A DNA stretch of 11,577 bases, taken from the NCBI GenBank assembly GCA_030831265.1, contig JAURLM010000316.1:1-11577 (forward strand). The letters are read 5' to 3'. The DNA comes from Chloroflexota bacterium (GTDB lineage Bacteria; Chloroflexota; Dehalococcoidia; Lucifugimonadales; Lucifugimonadaceae). The notes below the pieces were generated by a model that did no database searches, had not been told where the DNA came from, and was given only the letters and a program-made list of their open reading frames with translations. Positions 1 through 5,726 of the stretch are shown here, one piece after another. Made by a program: the position numbers and the translations under genes. Positions within the stretch are counted from its first letter, which is position 1. The number at the start of each line of letters is the position of its first letter.

Positions 1-238
1 CTTTCAGCGCATCCCGGAATATGAACGGGTTGTTGCGGTTGTTGAACCGAAACTCAAACGCGTCACGGTAGCGATCCAGGTGCTTGCGTGCGACATGGTG
101 GAAGCTGCCAACTACACCACGCTTGAACAGGCTCCACATACCCTCGATGCTGCTCGCGTGACGGGTATTTGAGTCACCGATAACCCGGTAGCCACCGTGC
201 TCGTCCGTGTGGATCGCTTCGGCATTCACCCACGCGGC
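1..238 (-). pseudogene. IS1595-family (ISXO2-like) transposase remnant, C-terminal part
   Basis: Read on the minus strand, this stretch gives an open frame with AEAIHTDEHGGYRVIG, then SSIEGMWSLFKRGVVGSFHH, then HLDRYRDAFEFRFNNR and NPFIFRDALK running off the window edge. These are the hallmark C-terminal blocks of DDE transposases of the IS1595/ISXO2 group: the TDE block with the second catalytic Asp, the H-x-x-S-I-E-G-x-W-S block, and the FRFNNR block near the C-terminus. Two defects suggest decay. The TDE-GGYR block is joined almost directly to HASSIEG, whereas in family members as I recall them about 20 or more residues lie between. Upstream of about 238 the frame stays open but shows no N-terminal family motifs, only unrelated-looking residues. 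I read it as an inactive fragment; the outer terminal repeat, if any, lies left of the window. Family assignment is confident; the exact 5' limit is not. Confidence 0.78.
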
Positions 239-313
239 AGCGCAATTTCTATGTGCCGCGGCCTGGTGCGGTTTCCATAGCGGACTCCACCGCCGCACGC
301 TGCTTCTGCGAGG

Positions 314-361
314 TATATATGTGCCTAAGTGAAATACATACTCACGGTACACACATATATA
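314..361. repeat. AT-rich inverted repeat downstream of the SDR gene
   Basis: TATATATGTG at 314-323 is the exact reverse complement of CACATATATA at 352-361, with 28 bases between. The patch is clearly more AT-rich than the flanking genes and lies between the transposase remnant and the stop codon of the minus-strand SDR gene. It could fold at the 3' end of the methyltransferase-SDR transcript, but it lacks a GC-rich stem and a clean T-run, so it is not a convincing intrinsic terminator. It may be a scar of the mobile element insertion. The rest of 239-384 shows nothing recognisable. Confidence 0.45.
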
Positions 362-384
362 TATTCATCCCATACATACACGCA

Positions 385-1155
385 CTAGATGACGGTCACG
401 CCACCATCGACGACAAACTCGCCACCGGTGGCATACGAAGCCAGGTCTGAACAGAGAAACGTCACCGTAGGAGCGATGTCCTCCGGTCGGCCAAGTCTGC
501 CCAGGGGAATCTTCCCTCCAAGCGTCCGTGACCTGCCTTCCGGGTCCGGGTGGTCGTCATGGTCCGGAGTCCGCTCAAGCGCACCCGGAAGCACGGCGTT
601 GCACCGGATTCCCCGGTTCGCATAGTGAATGGCGATGTAACGGTTCAGACCCAGCAGCCCGGTCTTCCCCGACATGTACGAGACGTTCGCCGAAGTCCCT
701 CGCAGCGCCGTTATCGAGGAAATGATGACGATGCTCCCGCCACTGCCCTGCTCCACCATCCTCGCCAGCGAGTACTTGCATGCCAGCATGACCCCGCGAT
801 AGTTGATGTCATGCGTCCTGTCCCACGCAGATTCCGGCAACTGGTGGAGATCCCGGTCTTCCCTGTGCATCTGCACTCCGGCACTGGCCACGAGAATGTC
901 CAGTCTCCCGAATCTTTCGACTGCCACGTCAACCGCAGTCTTCACCTGCTCACTGTCTGAGACATCGGTCGCAATAGCAACAGCCTTCCCGCCGCTGGAA
1001 GATATGTCACGGGCGACCGTTTCCACGCCAGCAGCCGGTATTCCGGCCACGACAACCGAAGCGCCGCTTGCAGCCATCAGCCGGGCGGTTGCCGCGCCTA
1101 TGCCGCTGCCAGCGCCAGTGATTAGTGCCACCTTGCCAGCAAGTGAAATCTCCAT
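385..1155 (-). CDS. SDR-family NAD(P)-dependent oxidoreductase
   Basis: Classical short-chain dehydrogenase/reductase of 256 residues, the usual length. Visible motifs: Rossmann TGAGSGIG at 13-20, the DV pair near 64-65 for adenine contact, ASAG at 90-93 in place of the common NNAG, and the catalytic set N118 (DINY), S147 (ISSIT), Y160 and K164 (YMSGK). The C-terminus GGEFVVDGG matches the family end. It likely oxidises or reduces an alcohol/ketone in the cytosol; substrate unknown. The end of the second beta strand (VVVAGIP) has neither the Asp typical of NAD nor an obvious Arg for NADP, so cofactor preference is unclear. I chose ATG at 1155, not the in-frame GTG at 1173, because GGAAG lies 8 bases upstream of the ATG and the ATG shares its A with the upstream methyltransferase stop (TGATG). 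That overlap suggests translational coupling in a two-gene operon. Confidence 0.9.
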   Translation of the reverse strand: MEISLAGKVALITGAGSGIGAATARLMAASGASVVVAGIPAAGVETVARDISSSGGKAVAIATDVSDSEQVKTAVDVAVERFGRLDILVASAGVQMHREDRDLHQLPESAWDRTHDINYRGVMLACKYSLARMVEQGSGGSIVIISSITALRGTSANVSYMSGKTGLLGLNRYIAIHYANRGIRCNAVLPGALERTPDHDDHPDPEGRSRTLGGKIPLGRLGRPEDIAPTVTFLCSDLASYATGGEFVVDGGVTVI

Positions 1156-1901
1156 CAGACCGGCTTCCAGCACACAGATTCGATGACCGTGACAAACGAG
1201 ATCACCGGGCCGCTGTCATCGACACCTTCGCCATCGTCCGCGGGAACGAATCCTTCGCGTGAAAGTGCAGCCAGCAATTCATCTTCGGTCTGCTGCTCGG
1301 TCGAGGATGTGACGCGCAGGTTGACGAAGCCATGCGAACGCAGGAGGTTGGGTTGCCGCAAACCGACATCCGGATCGCCGCCCAGGTCACGCAAAATGGT
1401 CTCCTGCCTGTCCAGCGACCGTTCAAGCAGGCGTGATTTCCCGGAAAAAACCCGGCTTGACGCCACCGTATGACGCATGCCGAGCAGGCCGCCGGGCACC
1501 AACATACCCTGAACCTCTTCCAACGCTCTCTCCGGCGAATCTACAGATGAAAGTGGTCCATCCAGCAGCACGGCATCGAACTCTTCAGGCCCAAAAGGCA
1601 GTCGCCCCAGGGCTCCGCGCTCGAAAGTTATCTCCGCACCGTCAGGGGCGACTGACCGCCTGCGCGCTGCCCGGACATTTTCCATGTCCGGGTCTACACC
1701 TACGACTTCGCCGGTCAAGACGTGTTCAGCAATAGATAGCGTTGGTGTGCCTTCGCCCGCGTAGGCATGGAGGACGCGCATGTCCGGGCGCAGGTACTGC
1801 GTAAAGAACTGGAAGGAACCAGCTTGCGTGCGTTTCCGCTCCGGTGTTGACGGATAAGGAGCGGGGCCAATTTTTGCCCTGAGCCAATCAGCAGTTGTCA
1901 T
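1155..1901 (-). CDS. class I SAM-dependent methyltransferase
   Basis: The 248-residue protein has a Rossmann-type methyltransferase core. Motif I is VLHAYAGEGTPTLSIA (about 43-58), a variant of VLDxGxGxG in which the usual Asp is His and the first Gly is Ala. The acidic loop GVDPDMENVRAAR follows at about 68-80, then LPFGPEEFDAVLLDGPL (about 101-117) for motif IV and LVPGGLLGMRH (about 134-144) for the post-motif strand. This arrangement fits the UbiE/Methyltransf_11-like group. The substrate cannot be told. The residues after 150 are family-unspecific and may form the acceptor lid. There is no clear SD just before the ATG at 1901 (a GGAAA lies about 14 bases upstream), so the start is the least certain point. 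Its stop overlaps the SDR start by one base, so the two are probably co-expressed. Transcription diverges from the amidase operon. Confidence 0.82.
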   Translation of the reverse strand: MTTADWLRAKIGPAPYPSTPERKRTQAGSFQFFTQYLRPDMRVLHAYAGEGTPTLSIAEHVLTGEVVGVDPDMENVRAARRRSVAPDGAEITFERGALGRLPFGPEEFDAVLLDGPLSSVDSPERALEEVQGMLVPGGLLGMRHTVASSRVFSGKSRLLERSLDRQETILRDLGGDPDVGLRQPNLLRSHGFVNLRVTSSTEQQTEDELLAALSREGFVPADDGEGVDDSGPVISFVTVIESVCWKPV

Positions 1902-1926
1902 GGTGATGTTGTTTTCCGGAACGCCT

Positions 1927-1970
1927 GGAACGTTGGGATTGGGCGGTCACCCTCCAATCATCCCCGTTCC
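1927..1970. promoter_or_regulatory. Long imperfect dyad, candidate operator
   Basis: The left part carries GGAACG (1927-1932) and GATTGG (1937-1942); the right part carries CCAATC (1954-1959) and CGTTCC (1965-1970). In the middle lies GGTCACC (1945-1951), symmetric about base 1948. From 1937 to 1959 nine of eleven base pairs are complementary around this centre. The outer arms match with a one-base offset. A further GGAACG copy lies at 1918-1923. The site sits 26-69 bases upstream of the methyltransferase start in a divergent promoter region, which is where a dimeric repressor or activator would bind. It could instead be a hairpin in the methyltransferase leader. No regulator gene is in the window. 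Confidence 0.45.
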
Positions 1971-2018
1971 CCGGAAATCGTTTCTGTCCTGCCTACACGG
2001 TAGCGTGATGTTCTTCGC

Positions 2019-2027
2019 TGCTATCAT
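2019..2027 (+). promoter_or_regulatory. Candidate extended -10 promoter for the amidase operon
   Basis: TGCTATCAT fits the extended -10 pattern TGnTATAAT with one mismatch. No good -35 is visible at the normal distance, consistent with an extended -10 type. Transcription would begin near 2034 and give a leader of about 77 bases before the ATG at 2111, containing the direct repeats and palindrome listed separately. This is pattern matching only. Confidence 0.3.
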
Positions 2028-2046
2028 CGCCCCGGTTTTCATCTGC

Positions 2047-2100
2047 ACCGCAAGACACAAGCGCGGGACACGCGTATCCACCCAGACCGCAAGATACAAG
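2047..2100. repeat. 15-bp direct repeat pair flanking a small palindrome
   Basis: ACCGCAAGACACAAG (2047-2061) recurs as ACCGCAAGATACAAG (2086-2100), 14 of 15 identical, 39 bases apart start to start. Between them lies GGACACGCGTATCC (2066-2079), a 14-bp palindrome apart from one symmetric mismatched pair. The block is just upstream of the first gene of the plus-strand operon. It may be a regulator binding region or a structured leader; it has no coding potential I trust. Confidence 0.4.
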
Positions 2101-2110
2101 ACCAGGAACA

Positions 2111-2320
2111 ATGGAAAATCCCGGAACACCAGCAGACATTCTCCGACGCATGGGCAAGGTTGTGCCGATCACAGAATCAGACGCAGCCCAGCTCCACCAG
2201 TTGTTGCAGGGCGTACATGCAGCTACAGAGACGATGGCAAAGCTCGCCCCGGTGTTCCCCGGTGAAGTCGATGCTTCGAGCCTGTCGCTAACGGTAGACG
2301 CAGAGGAGGCTAAGCCGTGA
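2111..2320 (+). CDS. small GatC/AtzG-like amidase-associated protein
   Basis: This 69-residue protein immediately precedes an amidase-signature enzyme and overlaps it by 4 nt (GTGA). The segment ITESDAAQLHQLLQGVHAAT followed by ETMAKL predicts an amphipathic helix pair. It is reminiscent of GatC, whose core runs as a Leu-Thr/Ser-x-x-Glu helix start followed by long helices, and of AtzG/DUF4089-type small subunits that pair with amidases such as AtzE. The C-terminus is acidic. The likely role is a structural or stabilising partner of the amidase in a heterodimer. This is inferred from size, position and pattern, not strong sequence identity. AGGA at 2104-2107 lies only 3 bases before the ATG; the same short spacing occurs at the enolase gene at 5727. 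An internal ATG (residue 14) has no SD. Confidence 0.68.
   Translation: MENPGTPADILRRMGKVVPITESDAAQLHQLLQGVHAATETMAKLAPVFPGEVDASSLSLTVDAEEAKP
2304..2309 (+). promoter_or_regulatory. Strong SD (AGGAGG) fixing the GTG start of the amidase
   Basis: A perfect AGGAGG lies 7 bases upstream of GTG at 2317, inside the 3' end of the small upstream gene. It is the strongest ribosome site in this part of the operon and decides for the GTG start. Amidase translation can therefore begin independently as well as by coupling. Confidence 0.75.
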
Positions 2321-3747
2321 CAGGAACCGCCAACAACCAGGAGGCTCCGCTGCACTACCTCCCGCTCGCAGAACAGGCCCGGCGAATACGCGCAGGTGAG
2401 CTGTCATCGGTCGCCCTTGTGCGCGCCTATCTTGGTCGCATACAAGCGCACAATCCGCAGATGAACAGCTACATCACCGTTGATGAAGATGGCGCAATAG
2501 CCGCCGCACGTAGCGTGGACGATGCCATCGCCCGCGGCGAAAGAACCGGCCCTCTCGCAGGCGTCCCGATCGGCGCAAAGGACTCGATCCCCACGAAGGG
2601 GTTGCGAACCACCGACAACAGCAACCTGCTTCGAGACTGGGTGCCCGAGCATGACGCGTCCGCGGTTGCCCGGCTTCGTGCCGCCGGGGCAATCATCATA
2701 GGCAAGACGAACCTCAACGAGTTCGGTTGGTCAAGGCCGTCCGAAGCGGATCTTGCACCGCCGCCATGGAATCCGTGGAACCCGAAATTCGCATCGGTCG
2801 GCTCCAGTTCCGGGTCTGGCGCGGCTGCAAGTGGTGGGCTGGCCTCAGCGACTATCGGGACTGACGGTGGCGGCTCGATCCGACTCCCTGGCGGCTCACA
2901 CGGTTTGATTGGAATGAAGCCCACGCACGGCCTGGTCAGCAGGCATGGCATGGATCACAACTCGCACAGCGAGATATCTCCGCTGACTCGCACTGTGGAA
3001 GACGCGGCGCTGATGCTGGATGCACTGGCGGGCTACGTACCCGAAGACGACATGAGCTGGCCCGGCAAGCCTGTAGGCTACGCCGCAAACCTCAAGAGCG
3101 CAGATGTCAGCGGGTGGCGCATCGGTGTGCCGTGGACTTTTGTGCGATCAGCACCGAACGAACCGGAGGTGACGGAGGCTTTCGAGAGCTTCCTCGCTAA
3201 TCTTGAAGCCATTGGATGCGAGATCGTGGACGTGCCGGTGCGCGGCCTTGCCGAGGCGCGAATGGCAAACTTCCTCGTGCTGAACGCCGAAACGTATCAA
3301 CGGCACGCAAAGAGCCTGGGCACGAACTGGGACAGGTACGGCGAGATAACCCGCGTGTACCTGCTCCAGGGAGCGTACCTGTCAGCCGAAGACCTGCTCA
3401 ATGCCGCTGAAGTTGGCCGAACAGTGCGCGGACTGCTTGAAACAGAGGTTTTTTCACGGGAGAAGCCCGGTGTACGCGCCCTCGCCATGCCCACCTCCCC
3501 GTTCATCACGGCAGAACGCTCCCGAAGGCCCGGCGAGCACTCTCGCGGCATCAATGCCTGCTTCACCGCACCGTTCAACATCACCGGGCATCCTTCGGCA
3601 AGCGTTCCGTCAGGATTTTCTGAGAGCACAGGCCTGCCAATCGGGTCGATGCTGACAACAGCGCTGCACGACGATCTCGGGCTGTTGCAGCTTGCTTATG
3701 CCCATGAGCAGGTAACTGACTGGCACACGCGACATCCTGCGATATGA
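2317..3747 (+). CDS. amidase signature (AS) family hydrolase
   Basis: Cytosolic amide-bond hydrolase of 476 residues, typical for the AS family (GatA, AtzE, fatty-acid amide hydrolase). The Ser-cisSer-Lys triad is visible: K88 in PIGAKDSIPTKG, cis-Ser S163 in GSSSGSG and nucleophile S187 in GTDGGGSIRLPG, with the usual 24-residue spacing between the two serines. GTDGGGS replaces the common GTDTGGS. The C-terminal GHPSASVPSGF block is also family-typical, here without the charged residue often seen before it. The true substrate is unknown. GatA activity on tRNA seems unlikely because no gatB is adjacent and the small partner is divergent. The gene overlaps the upstream small gene (GTGA) and the downstream GNAT gene (ATGA), which argues for a co-translated set. 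The neighbouring M81 peptidase and enolase suggest a role in catabolism of an amide or peptide. Confidence 0.93.
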   Translation: MTGTANNQEAPLHYLPLAEQARRIRAGELSSVALVRAYLGRIQAHNPQMNSYITVDEDGAIAAARSVDDAIARGERTGPLAGVPIGAKDSIPTKGLRTTDNSNLLRDWVPEHDASAVARLRAAGAIIIGKTNLNEFGWSRPSEADLAPPPWNPWNPKFASVGSSSGSGAAASGGLASATIGTDGGGSIRLPGGSHGLIGMKPTHGLVSRHGMDHNSHSEISPLTRTVEDAALMLDALAGYVPEDDMSWPGKPVGYAANLKSADVSGWRIGVPWTFVRSAPNEPEVTEAFESFLANLEAIGCEIVDVPVRGLAEARMANFLVLNAETYQRHAKSLGTNWDRYGEITRVYLLQGAYLSAEDLLNAAEVGRTVRGLLETEVFSREKPGVRALAMPTSPFITAERSRRPGEHSRGINACFTAPFNITGHPSASVPSGFSESTGLPIGSMLTTALHDDLGLLQLAYAHEQVTDWHTRHPAI

Positions 3748-4529
3748 ACGCTCAACAGATGCGACAGACCGTCATTACCATGCTGGCAGCTGAGACCGGC
3801 TGTGAACCGACGCAACTTACCGATGGAAAGATTCACATCGTCACTCGCAAGCCGGAACGCCGGTCACTGGCTGAACACCGCAGGTTCAACCCGCATCCGG
3901 GTCGGATAGCCGCAGTCACACTGGGCACAGGAGCAGTGGTTTCTGTCGAGCCTGAAGACCTCGCCTGGGCTGAAAATACCTTCACCACGACTGATCGCGA
4001 TGAACTGTTCCGTGGGAAATCCCTGGCCGACTTCATCCAGCGTGGCATCCAGGACGGGCTCATCGTCCACGGACCATTTCCTCGCTTCACCGCACCGCTT
4101 TCGGCCATAGCGAAACCCGAATATGCTGCGGGCTATACCGTGAAATTGGTGGACATTGAGGGTGAATACGCCAGAAACACGCATATTATTGACCGGTCAA
4201 AGTTTACGAACGCACTTTTTCCAGAACCCGGCGCTTCAGGCCGACCGACCGTTTTCGCGGCGGTGGCGGAACGTGCTGGAGAGATCGTCGGCATTGCCGG
4301 GGTCTCAAAGGACTCTGAGTTCATGTACCAGATAGGGATAGATGTTTTGCCACGGCACCGCGGTAACGGCCTGGCACCAGCAATGACCGCCAGCGCCGCC
4401 CGTGCGGTGTTTGGCGCAGGAGCATTGCCCTACTACGGGACAAGCAATACCAACATCGCTTCCATGCGCACCGCTATAGCCGCAGGATTACGCCCAACAT
4501 GGGTCGAGGTGCTAACCAGACCCGCATGA
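3744..4529 (+). CDS. GNAT-family N-acetyltransferase
   Basis: 261 residues; the C-terminal half (about 165-258) is a GNAT fold. Motif A is QIGIDVLPRHRGNGLA, with the acetyl-CoA pyrophosphate-binding R-x-x-G-x-G at R204-G209. Motif B contains TSNTNIASMRTAIAAGLRP followed by WVEVLTR. The block IGIDVLP-RG-G-SN-S-A-G-RP-WVE resembles an uncharacterised GNAT family known mainly from Firmicutes. The N-terminal 130 residues are a separate, family-specific region of unknown function. It would transfer an acetyl group from acetyl-CoA to an amine; the acceptor is unknown. Position between an amidase and an exchanger suggests modification of an amine released by, or competing with, the amidase, but that is inference. 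The ATG overlaps the amidase stop (ATGA) and lacks a clear SD, so translation is probably coupled. Its own stop overlaps the next ATG in the same way. Confidence 0.88.
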   Translation: MNAQQMRQTVITMLAAETGCEPTQLTDGKIHIVTRKPERRSLAEHRRFNPHPGRIAAVTLGTGAVVSVEPEDLAWAENTFTTTDRDELFRGKSLADFIQRGIQDGLIVHGPFPRFTAPLSAIAKPEYAAGYTVKLVDIEGEYARNTHIIDRSKFTNALFPEPGASGRPTVFAAVAERAGEIVGIAGVSKDSEFMYQIGIDVLPRHRGNGLAPAMTASAARAVFGAGALPYYGTSNTNIASMRTAIAAGLRPTWVEVLTRPA

Positions 4530-5632
4530 ATCCTCTAGATATTGTTCTATTTCTTATTGGACTTGTGCTGCTCGTCGTCGGAGCGGAAGGGCTTGTCCGC
4601 GGAGCCACCCGGCTGGGACGGCTCGCAGGCCTTTCACCCCTTGTGGTCGGACTGACCATCGTATCGTTTGCAACGACAGCCCCTGAAGCCAGCGTTTCTA
4701 TCGTTGCATCAGCACAAGGGCGCTCCGGGCTCGCCGTAGGTAACGTGCTCGGCAGCAACATCTTCAACATCCTCGTGGTTGCAGGTGCAGCGGCCACAAT
4801 CATCGCCATACCGGTCACCAACATAACCATTCGCAAAGACCTGCCGATGCTCATCATCGGCACGGGTGTCGTCTACCTGTTCGCCCTGGACAAATCGATC
4901 GTGGCGTGGGAGGGAGCAATACTGCTTATCGCCCTGGCAGGATTCATCACCTTCTCGGTTATGCAATCACGACGCACGTCGAGAGCAACTCGGGAAGCAA
5001 TGGTCGAACGCACTCGCCGGGCCGCGTTGATTGAAATGGGCGGCGGCCTGGTACTCGCCGGGGTCGGGGCCACGCTCCTAATCCTCGGTTCGCGGCTGTT
5101 TGTAGATTCGGCGTCCGGGATAGCATCAGCCCTGGGAGTCAGCGAACTAATCATCGGCCTGACAATCGTGTCGATGGGTACATCTGCGCCTGAACTCACC
5201 ACATCAATCGTTGCAGCACTCCGTAAACAGCCAGAGCTGGCCATTGGTAATGCCGTTGGCGCAAGCGTGATCAACATGCTTGGCGTCATTGGCGGTTCCG
5301 CACTGATTGCAGGCGGCGGCCTATCTGTTCCGGAAGACTCAATACGACTTGACTTCCCAATTGCACTGAGCGTCGGTCTTGTCGTCCTATCCATCGCTAT
5401 TCTCGGAGGCAAAGCCGGCAGGCGTGACGGCATCTTCATGCTCGGGTTCTACGCGCTATACCTGACCGCACTCATCGCAATATCCTTCTCTGCAAGCCTG
5501 CTTACCCCGGCCAGCATCGTCGCACTCGGCTTTGTCCTGCCAGCCTCAGTGATCGCTGCCGCATTCCTCGTGATACGCAGTCGGCGCAGCAAGACCGGAC
5601 CTGCGCTTGCTATCCCGTTCGTCGACAGCTGA
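4526..5632 (+). CDS. CaCA-superfamily sodium/calcium exchanger-like membrane protein (YrbG/NCX type)
   Basis: Inner-membrane antiporter of 368 residues with about ten hydrophobic segments and a cytoplasmic-looking charged loop near 148-168. Both inverted alpha repeats are plain. Alpha-1 is GLTIVSFATTAPEASVS (E54) plus GNVLGSNIFNI (72-82). Alpha-2 is GLTIVSMGTSAPELTTS (E223) plus GNAVGASVINM (241-251). The paired acidic residues E54 and E223 are the cation ligands known from archaeal NCX. In alpha-2 the usual GSN is GAS, so one polar residue of the ion pathway is lost; ion selectivity is therefore uncertain. It is somewhat longer than many YrbG-type proteins, with extra C-terminal hydrophobic sequence and a basic tail (RSRRSK). 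I chose the ATG at 4526, which overlaps the GNAT stop (ATGA), over an in-frame ATG at 4499, because the protein then starts directly with its first membrane helix, as is normal. Confidence 0.92.
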   Translation: MNPLDIVLFLIGLVLLVVGAEGLVRGATRLGRLAGLSPLVVGLTIVSFATTAPEASVSIVASAQGRSGLAVGNVLGSNIFNILVVAGAAATIIAIPVTNITIRKDLPMLIIGTGVVYLFALDKSIVAWEGAILLIALAGFITFSVMQSRRTSRATREAMVERTRRAALIEMGGGLVLAGVGATLLILGSRLFVDSASGIASALGVSELIIGLTIVSMGTSAPELTTSIVAALRKQPELAIGNAVGASVINMLGVIGGSALIAGGGLSVPEDSIRLDFPIALSVGLVVLSIAILGGKAGRRDGIFMLGFYALYLTALIAISFSASLLTPASIVALGFVLPASVIAAAFLVIRSRRSKTGPALAIPFVDS

Positions 5633-5671
5633 CGCAATCGTGCCGCGGTGGTAATGTTCGGCAACGCGGGT

Positions 5672-5693
5672 GCGGTCACAACCCAATCACCCC
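5672..5693 (+). promoter_or_regulatory. Motif shared with the 1943-1964 operator candidate
   Basis: GCGGTCAC (5672-5679), three free bases, CCAATCA (5683-5689), one free base and CCC match 1943-1964 at 18 of 22 positions with the same spacing. Both copies are intergenic and upstream of catabolic genes. This copy lacks the full dyad of the first. It sits 34-55 bases before the ATG of the enolase-superfamily gene. Some chance matches of this quality are expected in 11.6 kb, so it is only suggestive. Confidence 0.25.
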
Positions 5694-5726
5694 ATTGAGA
5701 CTGGCGAATATCCACAGCGAGGAACC

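Noticed and set aside
1156..1173. GTG start at 1173 for the SDR gene
   Set aside because: It has no SD, while ATG 1155 has GGAAG at 8 bases and gives the normal short lead before the TGAGSGIG motif.
1900..2265. Plus-strand open frame of 121 codons across the divergent intergenic region
   Set aside because: It overlaps the start of the better-supported small gene at 2111 in another frame, shows low-complexity Arg/Pro/Thr composition and no family-like pattern.
2317..3747. Amidase as GatA of the tRNA-dependent amidotransferase
   Set aside because: No gatB is adjacent, the partner is not a clear GatC, and the Ser-rich cis-Ser loop and GTDGGGS motif differ from typical GatA.
4499..4525. Upstream ATG for the exchanger
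   Set aside because: The added residues MGRGANQTR precede the first membrane helix without benefit; ATG 4526 forms the ATGA overlap seen repeatedly in this operon.
5670..5726. Upstream GTG start for the first enolase-superfamily gene
   Set aside because: The extra 19 residues do not look like the family N-terminus, whereas ATG 5727 gives the standard MKVTSVEAV start and has GAGGA just upstream.
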